Source: Saprospiraceae bacterium (GTDB lineage: Bacteria; Bacteroidota; Bacteroidia; Chitinophagales; Saprospiraceae). Taken from it: a DNA stretch of 5,517 nucleotides. The translations under genes and the position numbers were made by a program. Under the pieces are notes generated by a model. That model worked only from the letters and a program-made list of their open reading frames with translations. It did no database searches and was not told the DNA's origin. The stretch is from assembly GCA_023299965.1 (NCBI GenBank), contig JALZVN010000328.1, forward strand, positions 1-5,517, given 5' to 3'. Of this stretch, positions 1 to 4,865 are shown piece after piece; position 1 is the first letter of the stretch; each line of letters begins with the position of its first letter.

Positions 1-1
1 G

Positions 2-45
2 GTGAACTTAGGTGGTTTCGAACGAGTAAGAATTGCTTCTCTAAA
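2..45. repeat. 44-bp direct repeat, copy 1
   Basis: This copy matches 412-455 at 41 of 44 positions; the three differences fall at 33, 35 and 36. The core GGTGGTTTCGAACGAG is identical in both copies, and so is the right-end octamer TTCTCTAA (37-44). The matching left-end octamer TTAGAGAA seen in copy 2 would lie just before the window, so this copy is probably cut by the edge. It looks like a dispersed genomic repeat. A reading frame is open through it to the TAG at 217, but no start, domain or known protein was recognised. Confidence 0.8.
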
Positions 46-188
46 GAAATCCAAAGTGCAGGTTTTGTGTTCAAGACATCAAAGACCAAATTAGAATTTA
101 CTGACTATTCGCATGTTGTACACCAAAATAAAATTGACGAAATTTTCAGAATAGGATATGTATTCTACACTTTTGAATATTTTTTAAT

Positions 189-373
189 GCTCCTGAAAGG
201 AGCGCACAGCAAAGGATAGGGTGAAACCCTATTACAGTAAGTGAGTTTAGCACGTGCTGAAAGTACGCCACATGGTAATACGGTGATTCTGTGGCGTACT
301 TTCAGCACTTTTCGCAAGCCATACAATTACAATGGGTTTCACCCATTGCTTTGTTGTAACGTGCCTTCAGCAC
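189..373. repeat. Mirror-symmetric array of six GAA/TTC triloop hairpins (REP-like palindromic element)
   Basis: Three hairpins with a GAA loop are followed by three with a TTC loop, i.e. GAA on the other strand. The first three are GCTCCT-GAA-AGGAGC (189-203), ATAGGGT-GAA-ACCCTAT (216-232) and GTGCT-GAA-AGTAC (254-266). The last three are GTACT-TTC-AGCAC (296-308), CAATGGGT-TTC-ACCCATTG (330-348) and GTGCC-TTC-AGCAC (361-373, with one mismatch beside the loop). The whole block is one large imperfect inverted repeat around a 17-nt centre. Its innermost arms, 254-272 and 290-308, are perfect over 19 bp. Clusters of short palindromes like this recall REP elements moved by IS200-like RAYT transposases, but no transposase is present here, so that link is an inference. 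Other possibilities are a folded transcript or a bidirectional terminator. Confidence 0.75.
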
Positions 374-395
374 TAAGGTTGATTTTGTTAATATC

Positions 396-455
396 TTAGA
401 GAAGTATTTAAGTGAACTTAGGTGGTTTCGAACGAGTAAGAACTATTTCTCTAAA
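396..455. repeat. 44-bp direct repeat, copy 2, bounded by an 8-bp inverted repeat
   Basis: Positions 412-455 are the second copy of the repeat at 2-45. Here the left flank is visible: TTAGAGAA (396-403) is the exact reverse complement of TTCTCTAA (447-454), so the unit has 8-bp inverted ends enclosing 43 nt. The repeat ends two bases before the stop codon (458-460) of the minus-strand gene, so it lies directly behind that gene and could influence the 3' end of its transcript. The two copies bracket the hairpin array. Confidence 0.75.
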
Positions 456-457
456 AT

Positions 458-1042
458 TCAATACCGCAATTGTTTAGTCGAATTATTTATGATCCCCTCA
501 ACAATCTGCACCAACTGCTTAGGCTTGTATCGCCTCCAATTTACATCATTCAGCGCTCCACCAATACCAACATAATGGTGAATCATTGTCAAGACCATTT
601 CCTCCTCCACATGCCTATTGGTGTTGAGAAAACACATCCAACCATTAGATTCTTTAATATCATCAAACCATTCCTCGTAGTAGCAATTGTCTGAACCATG
701 AAAGTTGAGCACGTTTTCGCAAATGAGCACATACTTGTCAATGTCAAAACGAGCGAGGTCATCAATGACTTCCCGCTTGAGATACATGACATCATTATTG
801 AGGGTATCATTCCACTCTCCAATAAGTTCGATGATGGCAAAACGCTCATCGTAATCTACAAATAAGATTTTCATGTAAAGGGTAGGAGAGCCAAATTCAT
901 CCCACTGAGGATGGATAAAGTAATTGTATATTTTTTTCTTAAAGACGAATTCGTCATACATACGTCCGTGAAACGGAGAATTACTGTCCTCTGAAGCAAC
1001 ATAGCGGTCTCTCCATTTGTAATATGGTTCTATATCGTGCAT
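458..1042 (-). CDS. Conserved hypothetical protein, 194 aa (Bacteroidota type)
   Basis: The function is not known. The protein looks soluble: there is no signal peptide or membrane segment, and it is rich in Trp, Tyr and acidic residues. Notable stretches are IEPYYKWRDRYVASED (4-19), YNYFIHPQWDEFGSPTLYMK (39-58), IIELIGEWND (70-79), LICENVLNFHGSDNCYYEEW (106-125) and a GIGGALNDVNWRRYKP stretch (159-174). The overall pattern resembles a hypothetical protein recurrent in Bacteroidota, recalled from memory rather than searched. The ATG at 1042 is the first start in a long open frame and has only an A/T-rich leader, usual in this phylum. It is transcribed away from the kinase gene, with 196 nt between the two starts. 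The last codons (NNSTKQLRY) lie against the repeat at 412-455, so the extreme C-terminus may have been reshaped by that repeat. The gene call is firm; the role is open. Confidence 0.85.
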   Translation of the reverse strand: MHDIEPYYKWRDRYVASEDSNSPFHGRMYDEFVFKKKIYNYFIHPQWDEFGSPTLYMKILFVDYDERFAIIELIGEWNDTLNNDVMYLKREVIDDLARFDIDKYVLICENVLNFHGSDNCYYEEWFDDIKESNGWMCFLNTNRHVEEEMVLTMIHHYVGIGGALNDVNWRRYKPKQLVQIVEGIINNSTKQLRY

Positions 1043-1110
1043 TTTCTAAATCAATGGCTTTTATGGTATGTACATTGTATATTGACGTTACTTTTTGTAC
1101 TCACGTTCGT

Positions 1111-1118
1111 CAAATATA
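1111..1118 (-). promoter_or_regulatory. Candidate Bacteroidota -7 box (TATATTTG)
   Basis: Read on the minus strand, this octamer fits the TAnnTTTG consensus of the Bacteroidota primary sigma factor. It lies about 70 nt upstream of the ATG at 1042. No good -33 TTTG is seen at the expected distance, so the call rests on the -7 element alone. Confidence 0.35.
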
Positions 1119-1238
1119 AAGCGAATAGTACACCTTAAATGTTTTAATAATGAGTCATAAAATAAGGGATAATTTAAGTTATGAAGCGTTTTTATTGAAA
1201 ATAAAATAAAATCACCCCACTAACAATTCTTTTGGTTT

Positions 1239-1754
1239 ATGCAAAAAATTTATCTAACAGGTCCAGAATCAAGCGGTAAGACTACATTGGCAAAGCGCTT
1301 GTCAGAGCACTATGCTTGCCCTTGGGTACCGGAGTATGCGCGTCAATATTTGGCGGAACGTCAGAGAGCGTACAAGTTTGAAGACCTAGAATTGATCAGT
1401 AGGGGGCAATTGGATCTCATCGAGCAATCTGCTAAAGCTTCACCATCTATACTTATCGCAGATACAGAGCAGCTAGTCCTATACATCTGGTCATTGCATA
1501 AATTTGGTAAGTTATCCATCCCTATAGAGCGCCGCTTAAAGGAGCAAAAAGACGGTCTGCATTTGTTATGTAGGCCTGATTTAGCGTGGGAAGAAGATGT
1601 ACTACGCGAAAATCCGAAAGATCGAGAAGAGCTTTTCGAAAATTATAAACTGGCCTTAGATGTTTTTGAGCTAGAGTACGCTGTCGTAGAAGGGCAAGGA
1701 GAAAAACGATTGCAAAATGCACTTACAAAGATCGAGACCTTTATGAAAAAATAA
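1239..1754 (+). CDS. NadR-type P-loop ATPase, probable ribosylnicotinamide kinase
   Basis: The likely reaction is phosphorylation of nicotinamide riboside to NMN with ATP, in cytosolic NAD salvage. A Walker A motif, GPESSGKT, is at residues 8-15. It is followed by EYARQYL (32-38), matching EYGREY of the E. coli NadR kinase domain, then IADTE (73-77), matching its Walker-B-like FIDTD. Next comes LAWEEDVLRENP (115-126), matching WVDDGLR, the lid region. At 171 aa it is the kinase domain alone, without the DNA-binding and adenylyltransferase parts of full NadR. Stand-alone forms occur in Bacteroidota, often beside a PnuC transporter, but none is seen here. The ATG at 1239 puts Walker A at the usual distance from the N-terminus, and there is no Shine-Dalgarno sequence. 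Related AAA-type ATPases of unknown substrate exist, so the fold is much surer than the substrate. Confidence 0.85.
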   Translation: MQKIYLTGPESSGKTTLAKRLSEHYACPWVPEYARQYLAERQRAYKFEDLELISRGQLDLIEQSAKASPSILIADTEQLVLYIWSLHKFGKLSIPIERRLKEQKDGLHLLCRPDLAWEEDVLRENPKDREELFENYKLALDVFELEYAVVEGQGEKRLQNALTKIETFMKK

Positions 1755-1912
1755 GGGCCTAGTCAAAATTTGGGCTAACTAAACTGTACTATTAAATACC
1801 TTTAGGGACCATCTCATATTATGTTCATTTAGTATTTCATATTCTTCAAAATTTAGAATCAGCGAGCAAAGTGCAATAGGTATTGGACAAAATAAACACG
1901 TTTGCATAGAGC

Positions 1913-2045
1913 AATGGTTCGGTAATAAATGCTAAATCGCTGATTAGCATTATATTGTAAAAAGCACTTCTGTTACGCAATCTACTGATGATCAGGTATG
2001 TAAGTTGAAAGTGATTTAGTATTTTATAAAAATTACCGAACCATT
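1913..2045. repeat. Foldback element with long imperfect inverted-repeat arms
   Basis: The outer arms, 1913-1926 (AATGGTTCGGTAAT) and 2032-2045, are perfect 14-bp reverse complements. Directly inside, 1927-1941 pairs with 2010-2024 at all 15 positions if two G.U pairs (1931/2020 and 1939/2012) are allowed. The total is a 29-bp stem with one 7-nt bulge (2025-2031), enclosing 68 nt that contain smaller dyads such as CTGAT-G-ATCAG (1985-1995). A competing hairpin, AATGCTAA/TTAGCATT, lies at 1928-1951. The pentamer ATAGA occurs at 1906-1910 and 2047-2051 and could be a target-site duplication. The element is either a MITE-like insertion or a structured RNA; sequence alone does not decide. Confidence 0.6.
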
Positions 2046-2100
2046 AATAGAAATTAGCTGCAATCAATAGAATAATGGAGAAAATTAGTCGATAAAAAGG

Positions 2101-2143
2101 CTGTAAACAAGCGGATTGTCTTATCTTTATCCCTAGTTTACAG
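2101..2143. promoter_or_regulatory. Dyad CTGTAAAC/GTTTACAG upstream of the LEA-like gene
   Basis: CTGTAAAC (2101-2108) and GTTTACAG (2136-2143) are exact reverse complements with 27 nt between them. They lie 75 to 33 nt before the ATG at 2176. The spacer contains TATCTTTA (2122-2129), one base from the TAnnTTTG consensus, so the dyad may flank a promoter and bind a regulator. An 8-bp match in A/T-rich DNA can also be chance. Confidence 0.3.
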
Positions 2144-2175
2144 ATAATATTTAATTATCATATAAAATATTTGTT

Positions 2176-3285
2176 ATGGGTTTTTTCAAGGATATTAAAA
2201 ACTTACTTTGGGCTAGTAAGTCCGTTGGCAAGCATGCTGCTGAAAAAGGTATTGAACATGGTAAAGAAGTCGGAGGAGAATTGTTAGATGACGCGAAGGG
2301 GATGGCTACAAACATAGGCGGTAAATTGAAGGACAAAGCTGGAGCTTTGACGAGTGATGCCTTTGACATGGCAAAAGACACTGCCGGTAAGATGGTAGAT
2401 AAAGCTGGGGACTTCGTTGAGAGCGCAAAAGAAACAGGCGCAGAAATGATGGACAAAGCAGCTGATGTAGCCAGTGATGTAAAGAATCAGGTAACAGATA
2501 AAGCTTCTGAAGCAATGGACGCGACTAAAGACGTCGCTTCAAAGGTGACAGAAAAAGCTGGAGGTGCAGTAGATGGAGCAAAAAATATGGCTAACAATAC
2601 TGTAGATAGCACAGAAGAGGCTTTAAGGAATTTGACTGAAGGAGCTGGAGATGGAATGGATAGTGCAAAAGATGCATCTAGTGATTTGCTAGATGATGCA
2701 GGAGATGCTGCGAAGGCAGGAGCAAAAGGAGGGAAAAATGTGCTAGAAAAAATAGGAGGAGACGTATTAGCTGCAGGCGCAGTGGTCTTAGGAAAAACAG
2801 GCGAGGTTGCGGAAAACTTAGGAAGCAAAGTTTTAGAAAAAGGAGACGCGCTTTATGAAAAAGGCATGTCTGGTGGACTAGGGGATGAGATGAGCAACAT
2901 GGGAGACAAGATCTTAGACAAAGCAAAAGAGATAACAGGAGACTTAAAGGACAAAGGAGAGGCTTTAGTAGACAGAGCGAATAAAGTAGCGAGCGGAGAA
3001 GAAGAGTTGACGAGCTTGTCAGATACAGTAAAGGAAATGGGGGAGAAGTTCAACAAGCCTACCGAATTTTCTGATAAAATAGGATACGAAAACGCAAAAG
3101 GCAGTTTGCTAGAAGGTAAAGACGATTTCTTTGATAAGATGTCTAAGTACGCAGACGGCGAATACAGCGCATTTGATGGAGATAAACTAGATGACGCTAA
3201 GGACGATGTGGTAGAAAAGACAAATGATCTTTTCGAAAATACCAAGGAAATTTTGGGTGAAGAAGACCCGGACGATATAGTGTAG
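2176..3285 (+). CDS. LEA-like acidic helical repeat protein, 369 aa
   Basis: This is a probable cytoplasmic helix-rich protein resembling late-embryogenesis-abundant (group 3) and YtxH/apolipoprotein-like proteins, which protect membranes or proteins under drying or salt stress; the role here is inferred. Residues 1-294 contain no proline, and the whole protein contains no cysteine. They are built of Ala, Lys, Asp, Glu and Gly with recurring D/E-K-A triplets at 53, 75, 93, 108, 126 and 248. The spacings of the first five are 22, 18, 15 and 18 residues, close to whole helical turns. Frequent glycines argue against a rigid coiled coil. The N-terminus (GFFKDIKNLLW) is amphipathic but not a signal peptide. 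A short hydrophobic patch (VLAAGAVVLG, 197-206) is too short to span a membrane. Residues 295-369 form a different, very acidic tail. The start at 2176 has an A/T-rich leader and no Shine-Dalgarno. The stop lies 12 nt before a tRNA gene. Low-complexity composition makes family assignment weak. Confidence 0.85.
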   Translation: MGFFKDIKNLLWASKSVGKHAAEKGIEHGKEVGGELLDDAKGMATNIGGKLKDKAGALTSDAFDMAKDTAGKMVDKAGDFVESAKETGAEMMDKAADVASDVKNQVTDKASEAMDATKDVASKVTEKAGGAVDGAKNMANNTVDSTEEALRNLTEGAGDGMDSAKDASSDLLDDAGDAAKAGAKGGKNVLEKIGGDVLAAGAVVLGKTGEVAENLGSKVLEKGDALYEKGMSGGLGDEMSNMGDKILDKAKEITGDLKDKGEALVDRANKVASGEEELTSLSDTVKEMGEKFNKPTEFSDKIGYENAKGSLLEGKDDFFDKMSKYADGEYSAFDGDKLDDAKDDVVEKTNDLFENTKEILGEEDPDDIV

Positions 3286-3297
3286 AAAATAGATTTA

Positions 3298-3381
3298 GCC
3301 CAGGTGGTGGAATTGGTAGACACGCCAGCTTGAGGGGCTGGTGCTCGCAAGGGCGTGCAGGTTCGACTCCTGTTCTGGGCA
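3298..3381 (+). tRNA. tRNA-Leu, anticodon GAG
   Basis: The full cloverleaf can be drawn. The acceptor stem pairs GCCCAGG (3298-3304) with TCTGGGC (3374-3380), including one G.U pair, and the discriminator is A3381. The anticodon stem is CCAGC/GCTGG (3325-3329 and 3337-3341) with loop TTGAGGG, giving anticodon GAG at 3332-3334, which reads CUC/CUU. A long variable arm (GCTC-GCAA-GGGC) marks it as class II, fitting leucine. The T arm is GCAGG-TTCGACT-CCTGT (3357-3373). CCA is not encoded. The gene starts 12 nt after the LEA-like stop codon, so the two may be co-transcribed, or the tRNA promoter lies inside the coding region. Confidence 0.97.
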
Positions 3382-3454
3382 CAATTCGCATATCCGGATA
3401 TCCTTCCAGGAATATGTATTACGGCATGGCTTATGCATAATTAACTATAACACA

Positions 3455-3489
3455 ACTATACCTGATTGAGCTGCTCAGTCAGGTATAGT
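3455..3489 (+). terminator. Strong stem-loop between tRNA-Leu and the lipoprotein gene
   Basis: A nearly perfect hairpin is centred on 3472. ACTATACCTGA (3455-3465) pairs with TCAGGTATAGT (3479-3489). It continues inward through one U.G pair and TGAG/CTCA to a CTG loop, about 16 pairs in all. A moderately T-rich stretch (ACTTTTAAATT) follows. It is a good candidate intrinsic terminator for the tRNA transcript. It also ends only 18 nt before the ATG at 3508, so it could act as a leader hairpin for that gene. The weak T-tract leaves both readings open. Confidence 0.6.
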
Positions 3490-3507
3490 ACTTTTAAATT
3501 GAATACC

Positions 3508-4101
3508 ATGGTAAAGTATTTTTTGATCTGCATTCTTAGTGTGTCTTTATTTTCTTCATGTAATGGTCCTAGCGCCTCTGCAGAATCTAGCGCTACAATG
3601 ATAAAGCCGTCTAAAGCACAAGCTAAGACGCCAAAGATGGTCAAAAACAAACCAGGTACGAAGGTTAGACCTATCGAGGGGGCTATGCAAATCAATTTGA
3701 ATGAAATCGAAGCCACAGCCGGCTCAGAAGCTTGTGTATCCTTGACTACCAGTAGTTTCAATAACATTCTTGGTATTCAATACAGTGTCAATTTTAATCC
3801 ACAGCACTTAAAGTTTAAAGAAAGTAAGAACTACGGCTTAAAGGGGCTGAATAAAGGCAATTTTGGAGCAAATAAGGCAAATATGGGGCATATCAATTTT
3901 CTTTGGTTCGATATGAATGTGAAGGGAATTACGGTTCCCAACAATACGGTGCTGTATGATCTCTGTTTTGATATTTTGGCTAAATCCGGCACCTCTTGTG
4001 CCATAGAGATAACAGATACCCCTACAAAGATTGAAATAGTGGGCCCTAATAAATCTAAGCTGGCTCTAGAATCCAGCGCGGGAAAAATAACGGTGAAGTA
4101 A
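3508..4101 (+). CDS. Cohesin-like domain lipoprotein, 197 aa
   Basis: Probably exported and lipid-anchored in the envelope. The ATG at 3508 is preferred over the in-frame ATG at 3466, because the earlier one lies inside the strong hairpin and adds a polar stretch before the signal peptide. From 3508 the protein begins MVKYFLICILSVSLFSSC: a short charged start, a hydrophobic core and a lipobox with Cys18. A low-complexity linker rich in Ser, Ala, Lys and Pro follows to about residue 50. The remainder resembles the cohesin/carbohydrate-binding beta-sandwich of Saprospiraceae secreted proteins, with GIQYSVNFNPQHLKF (about 89-103), GHINFLWFDMNVKG (about 128-141), VPNNTVLYDLCFDI (about 143-156) and a closing GKITVK. 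No catalytic residues are evident; binding of a protein or glycan is the likely role. No surface-export motif was recognised after Cys18. Confidence 0.8.
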   Translation: MVKYFLICILSVSLFSSCNGPSASAESSATMIKPSKAQAKTPKMVKNKPGTKVRPIEGAMQINLNEIEATAGSEACVSLTTSSFNNILGIQYSVNFNPQHLKFKESKNYGLKGLNKGNFGANKANMGHINFLWFDMNVKGITVPNNTVLYDLCFDILAKSGTSCAIEITDTPTKIEIVGPNKSKLALESSAGKITVK

Positions 4102-4177
4102 ATTTATAGGGAAAAGACTAGTAAATATTGTTTATTACTTGATAAATATTTTTAATTTTTAATATAATTCAAGTCAC

Positions 4178-4246
4178 AAATCGGCTGTTTTTGAAAAAAA
4201 ATCTTGTTTCCAGATAAGATGCTTTTACGAGGCGATTTTCTTTTTT
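4178..4246 (+). terminator. Candidate terminator, nested stem followed by T-run
   Basis: AAATCGGCT (4178-4186) pairs with AGGCGATTT (4230-4238), with one G-G mismatch. A small inner hairpin ATCTT/AAGAT (4201-4205 and 4216-4220) lies between, and the stem runs straight into a T-rich tract (4236-4246). The geometry suggests an intrinsic terminator behind the lipoprotein gene, but the long inner spacer weakens it. Confidence 0.3.
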
Positions 4247-4367
4247 ATTCCAAATCTGACCACTCCTTTTCTCAATCTTACCGTTGCCTAATACCTCGAA
4301 AATAAGCACTTAGGGTGTTGTTTGTTACACTACAATCTTCCATCGTCACACTAAAATAAGACATCGC

Positions 4368-4398
4368 TTTTGATTACCCTTTATATGCTACATATTTG
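4368..4398 (+). promoter_or_regulatory. Candidate promoter of the small membrane protein gene
   Basis: TTTTG (4368-4372) and TATTTG (4393-4398) sit 20 nt apart. They resemble the -33 TTTG and the 3' part of the -7 TAnnTTTG box of Bacteroidota promoters. The full -7 consensus is not met, because CA stands where TA is expected. The leader to the ATG at 4472 would be about 65 nt. Confidence 0.3.
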
Positions 4399-4471
4399 TA
4401 GTACGTATTACATAACAAGTAAAATCTTGTGAAGTATTACAACCAATTACACACTTATAAATCGCCCGAAC

Positions 4472-4660
4472 ATGGATCACTTTTTAATCTACATCATCGT
4501 ATCTTCATTAGTAACACTTGTATCTATTATGTTTGCATACAAACCCGAAGATGAAGAATTGCGATTAGTAGATTTTGGATCCAAGGAACTAGAGTCCAAT
4601 TCTATGGATAGCGCTCCTATATACACGGAGCAGCCATTGAAAGCTGAGGGCGCATACTAA
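4472..4660 (+). CDS. Small single-span membrane protein, 62 aa
   Basis: Family not recognised. Residues 4-22 (FLIYIIVSSLVTLVSIMFA) form one hydrophobic helix directly after a short MDH start. A polar, mainly acidic tail of about 40 residues follows (YKPEDEELRLVDFGSKELE and onward). There is no signal-peptidase site or lipobox, so it is probably an N-terminally anchored inner-membrane protein; the KP after the helix suggests a cytoplasmic tail by the positive-inside rule, but weakly. The ATG at 4472 is the first start and has no Shine-Dalgarno, like its neighbours. It stands alone, with 370 nt before it and about 200 nt after it. The clean membrane helix plus a charged tail favours a real gene over a chance frame. 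Its small size means homologues would be needed to be sure. Confidence 0.55.
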   Translation: MDHFLIYIIVSSLVTLVSIMFAYKPEDEELRLVDFGSKELESNSMDSAPIYTEQPLKAEGAY

Positions 4661-4710
4661 TCCTAATATGCCCTTTGTACCCATTGGATAGGTAGACATG
4701 GTAACAGAAG

Positions 4711-4720
4711 TGTTGCAACA
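4711..4720. other. 10-bp perfect palindrome TGTTGCAACA
   Basis: This self-complementary decamer lies in the 205 nt between the small membrane protein and the ATG at 4866. About 100 nt upstream of the -7 box at 4823, it could be a binding site for a dimeric regulator. A single palindrome of this length may be chance. Confidence 0.2.
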
Positions 4721-4798
4721 TTCTACTTTATTATCGGGTATATGAAAACACAAGAAGAGAGGTGACTGTCCTTAAAGGGAATACCCACTACCAACAAA

Positions 4799-4831
4799 TT
4801 GAATCTTTATAGTCAAATAGTTTATATTTGA
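4799..4831 (+). promoter_or_regulatory. Promoter with TATATTTG -7 box inside a 7-bp dyad
   Basis: TATATTTG (4823-4830) matches TAnnTTTG exactly, and TTG (4799-4801) lies 21 nt upstream as a partial -33 element. The -7 box overlaps an inverted repeat TCAAATA/TATTTGA (4813-4819 and 4825-4831, 5-nt spacer), which could be an operator. The ATG at 4866 follows about 35 nt after the box, a normal leader length. The upstream in-frame TTG at 4839 would leave almost no leader, which also favours 4866. Confidence 0.5.
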
Positions 4832-4865
4832 TACTAAATTGATTTCAAATCCAGTAACACATTAT

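Larger units (their letters stand above)
1755..2175. other. Gene-free intergenic region, 421 nt
   Basis: No convincing reading frame is seen on either strand. The region separates the kinase gene from the LEA-like gene. It holds the foldback element at 1913-2045 and an 8-bp dyad at 2101-2143, both listed separately. No clear terminator hairpin with a T-run follows the kinase stop codon. The stretch 1755-1912 shows nothing recognisable. Confidence 0.7.
4102..4471. other. Gene-free intergenic region, 370 nt
   Basis: No convincing reading frame on either strand. It contains a weak A/T-only hairpin, AAATATT/AATATTT (4123-4129 and 4145-4151), followed by T-runs, which may end the lipoprotein transcript. 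A second terminator-like structure at 4178-4246 and a candidate promoter at 4368-4398 are listed separately. Near the end, GTATTACA occurs twice (4405-4412 and 4434-4441) around a 5-bp hairpin ACAAG/CTTGT; this may be chance. The part 4250-4360 shows nothing recognisable. Confidence 0.6.

Noticed and set aside
1..219. Open frame of 72 codons from the window edge to TAG at 217, containing GELRWFRTSKN
   Set aside because: It runs through the direct repeat and into the hairpin array, has no visible start, and copy 2 of the repeat gives a similar chance frame. No protein family is recognisable, so it is treated as repeat DNA.
470..849. Alternative frames of 74 and 86 aa overlapping the hypothetical gene
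   Set aside because: They are shadows of the 194-aa minus-strand gene, with composition not typical of real proteins.
3298..3381. tRNA-Leu as an integration site for a mobile element
   Set aside because: No duplicate of the tRNA 3' end and no integrase gene are found in the window.
2151..3391. Several minus-strand frames opposite the LEA-like gene and tRNA
   Set aside because: They are Ser/Leu/Pro-rich mirror images of the low-complexity Ala/Lys/Glu coding strand, and one overlaps the tRNA.
3466..3507. Longer N-terminus for the lipoprotein from ATG 3466
   Set aside because: It begins inside the strong hairpin and adds 14 polar residues before a complete lipoprotein signal peptide.
3456..3767. 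Minus-strand frame of 103 aa opposite the lipoprotein gene
   Set aside because: It overlaps the lipoprotein signal peptide and linker and starts inside that gene. It shows no domain of its own.
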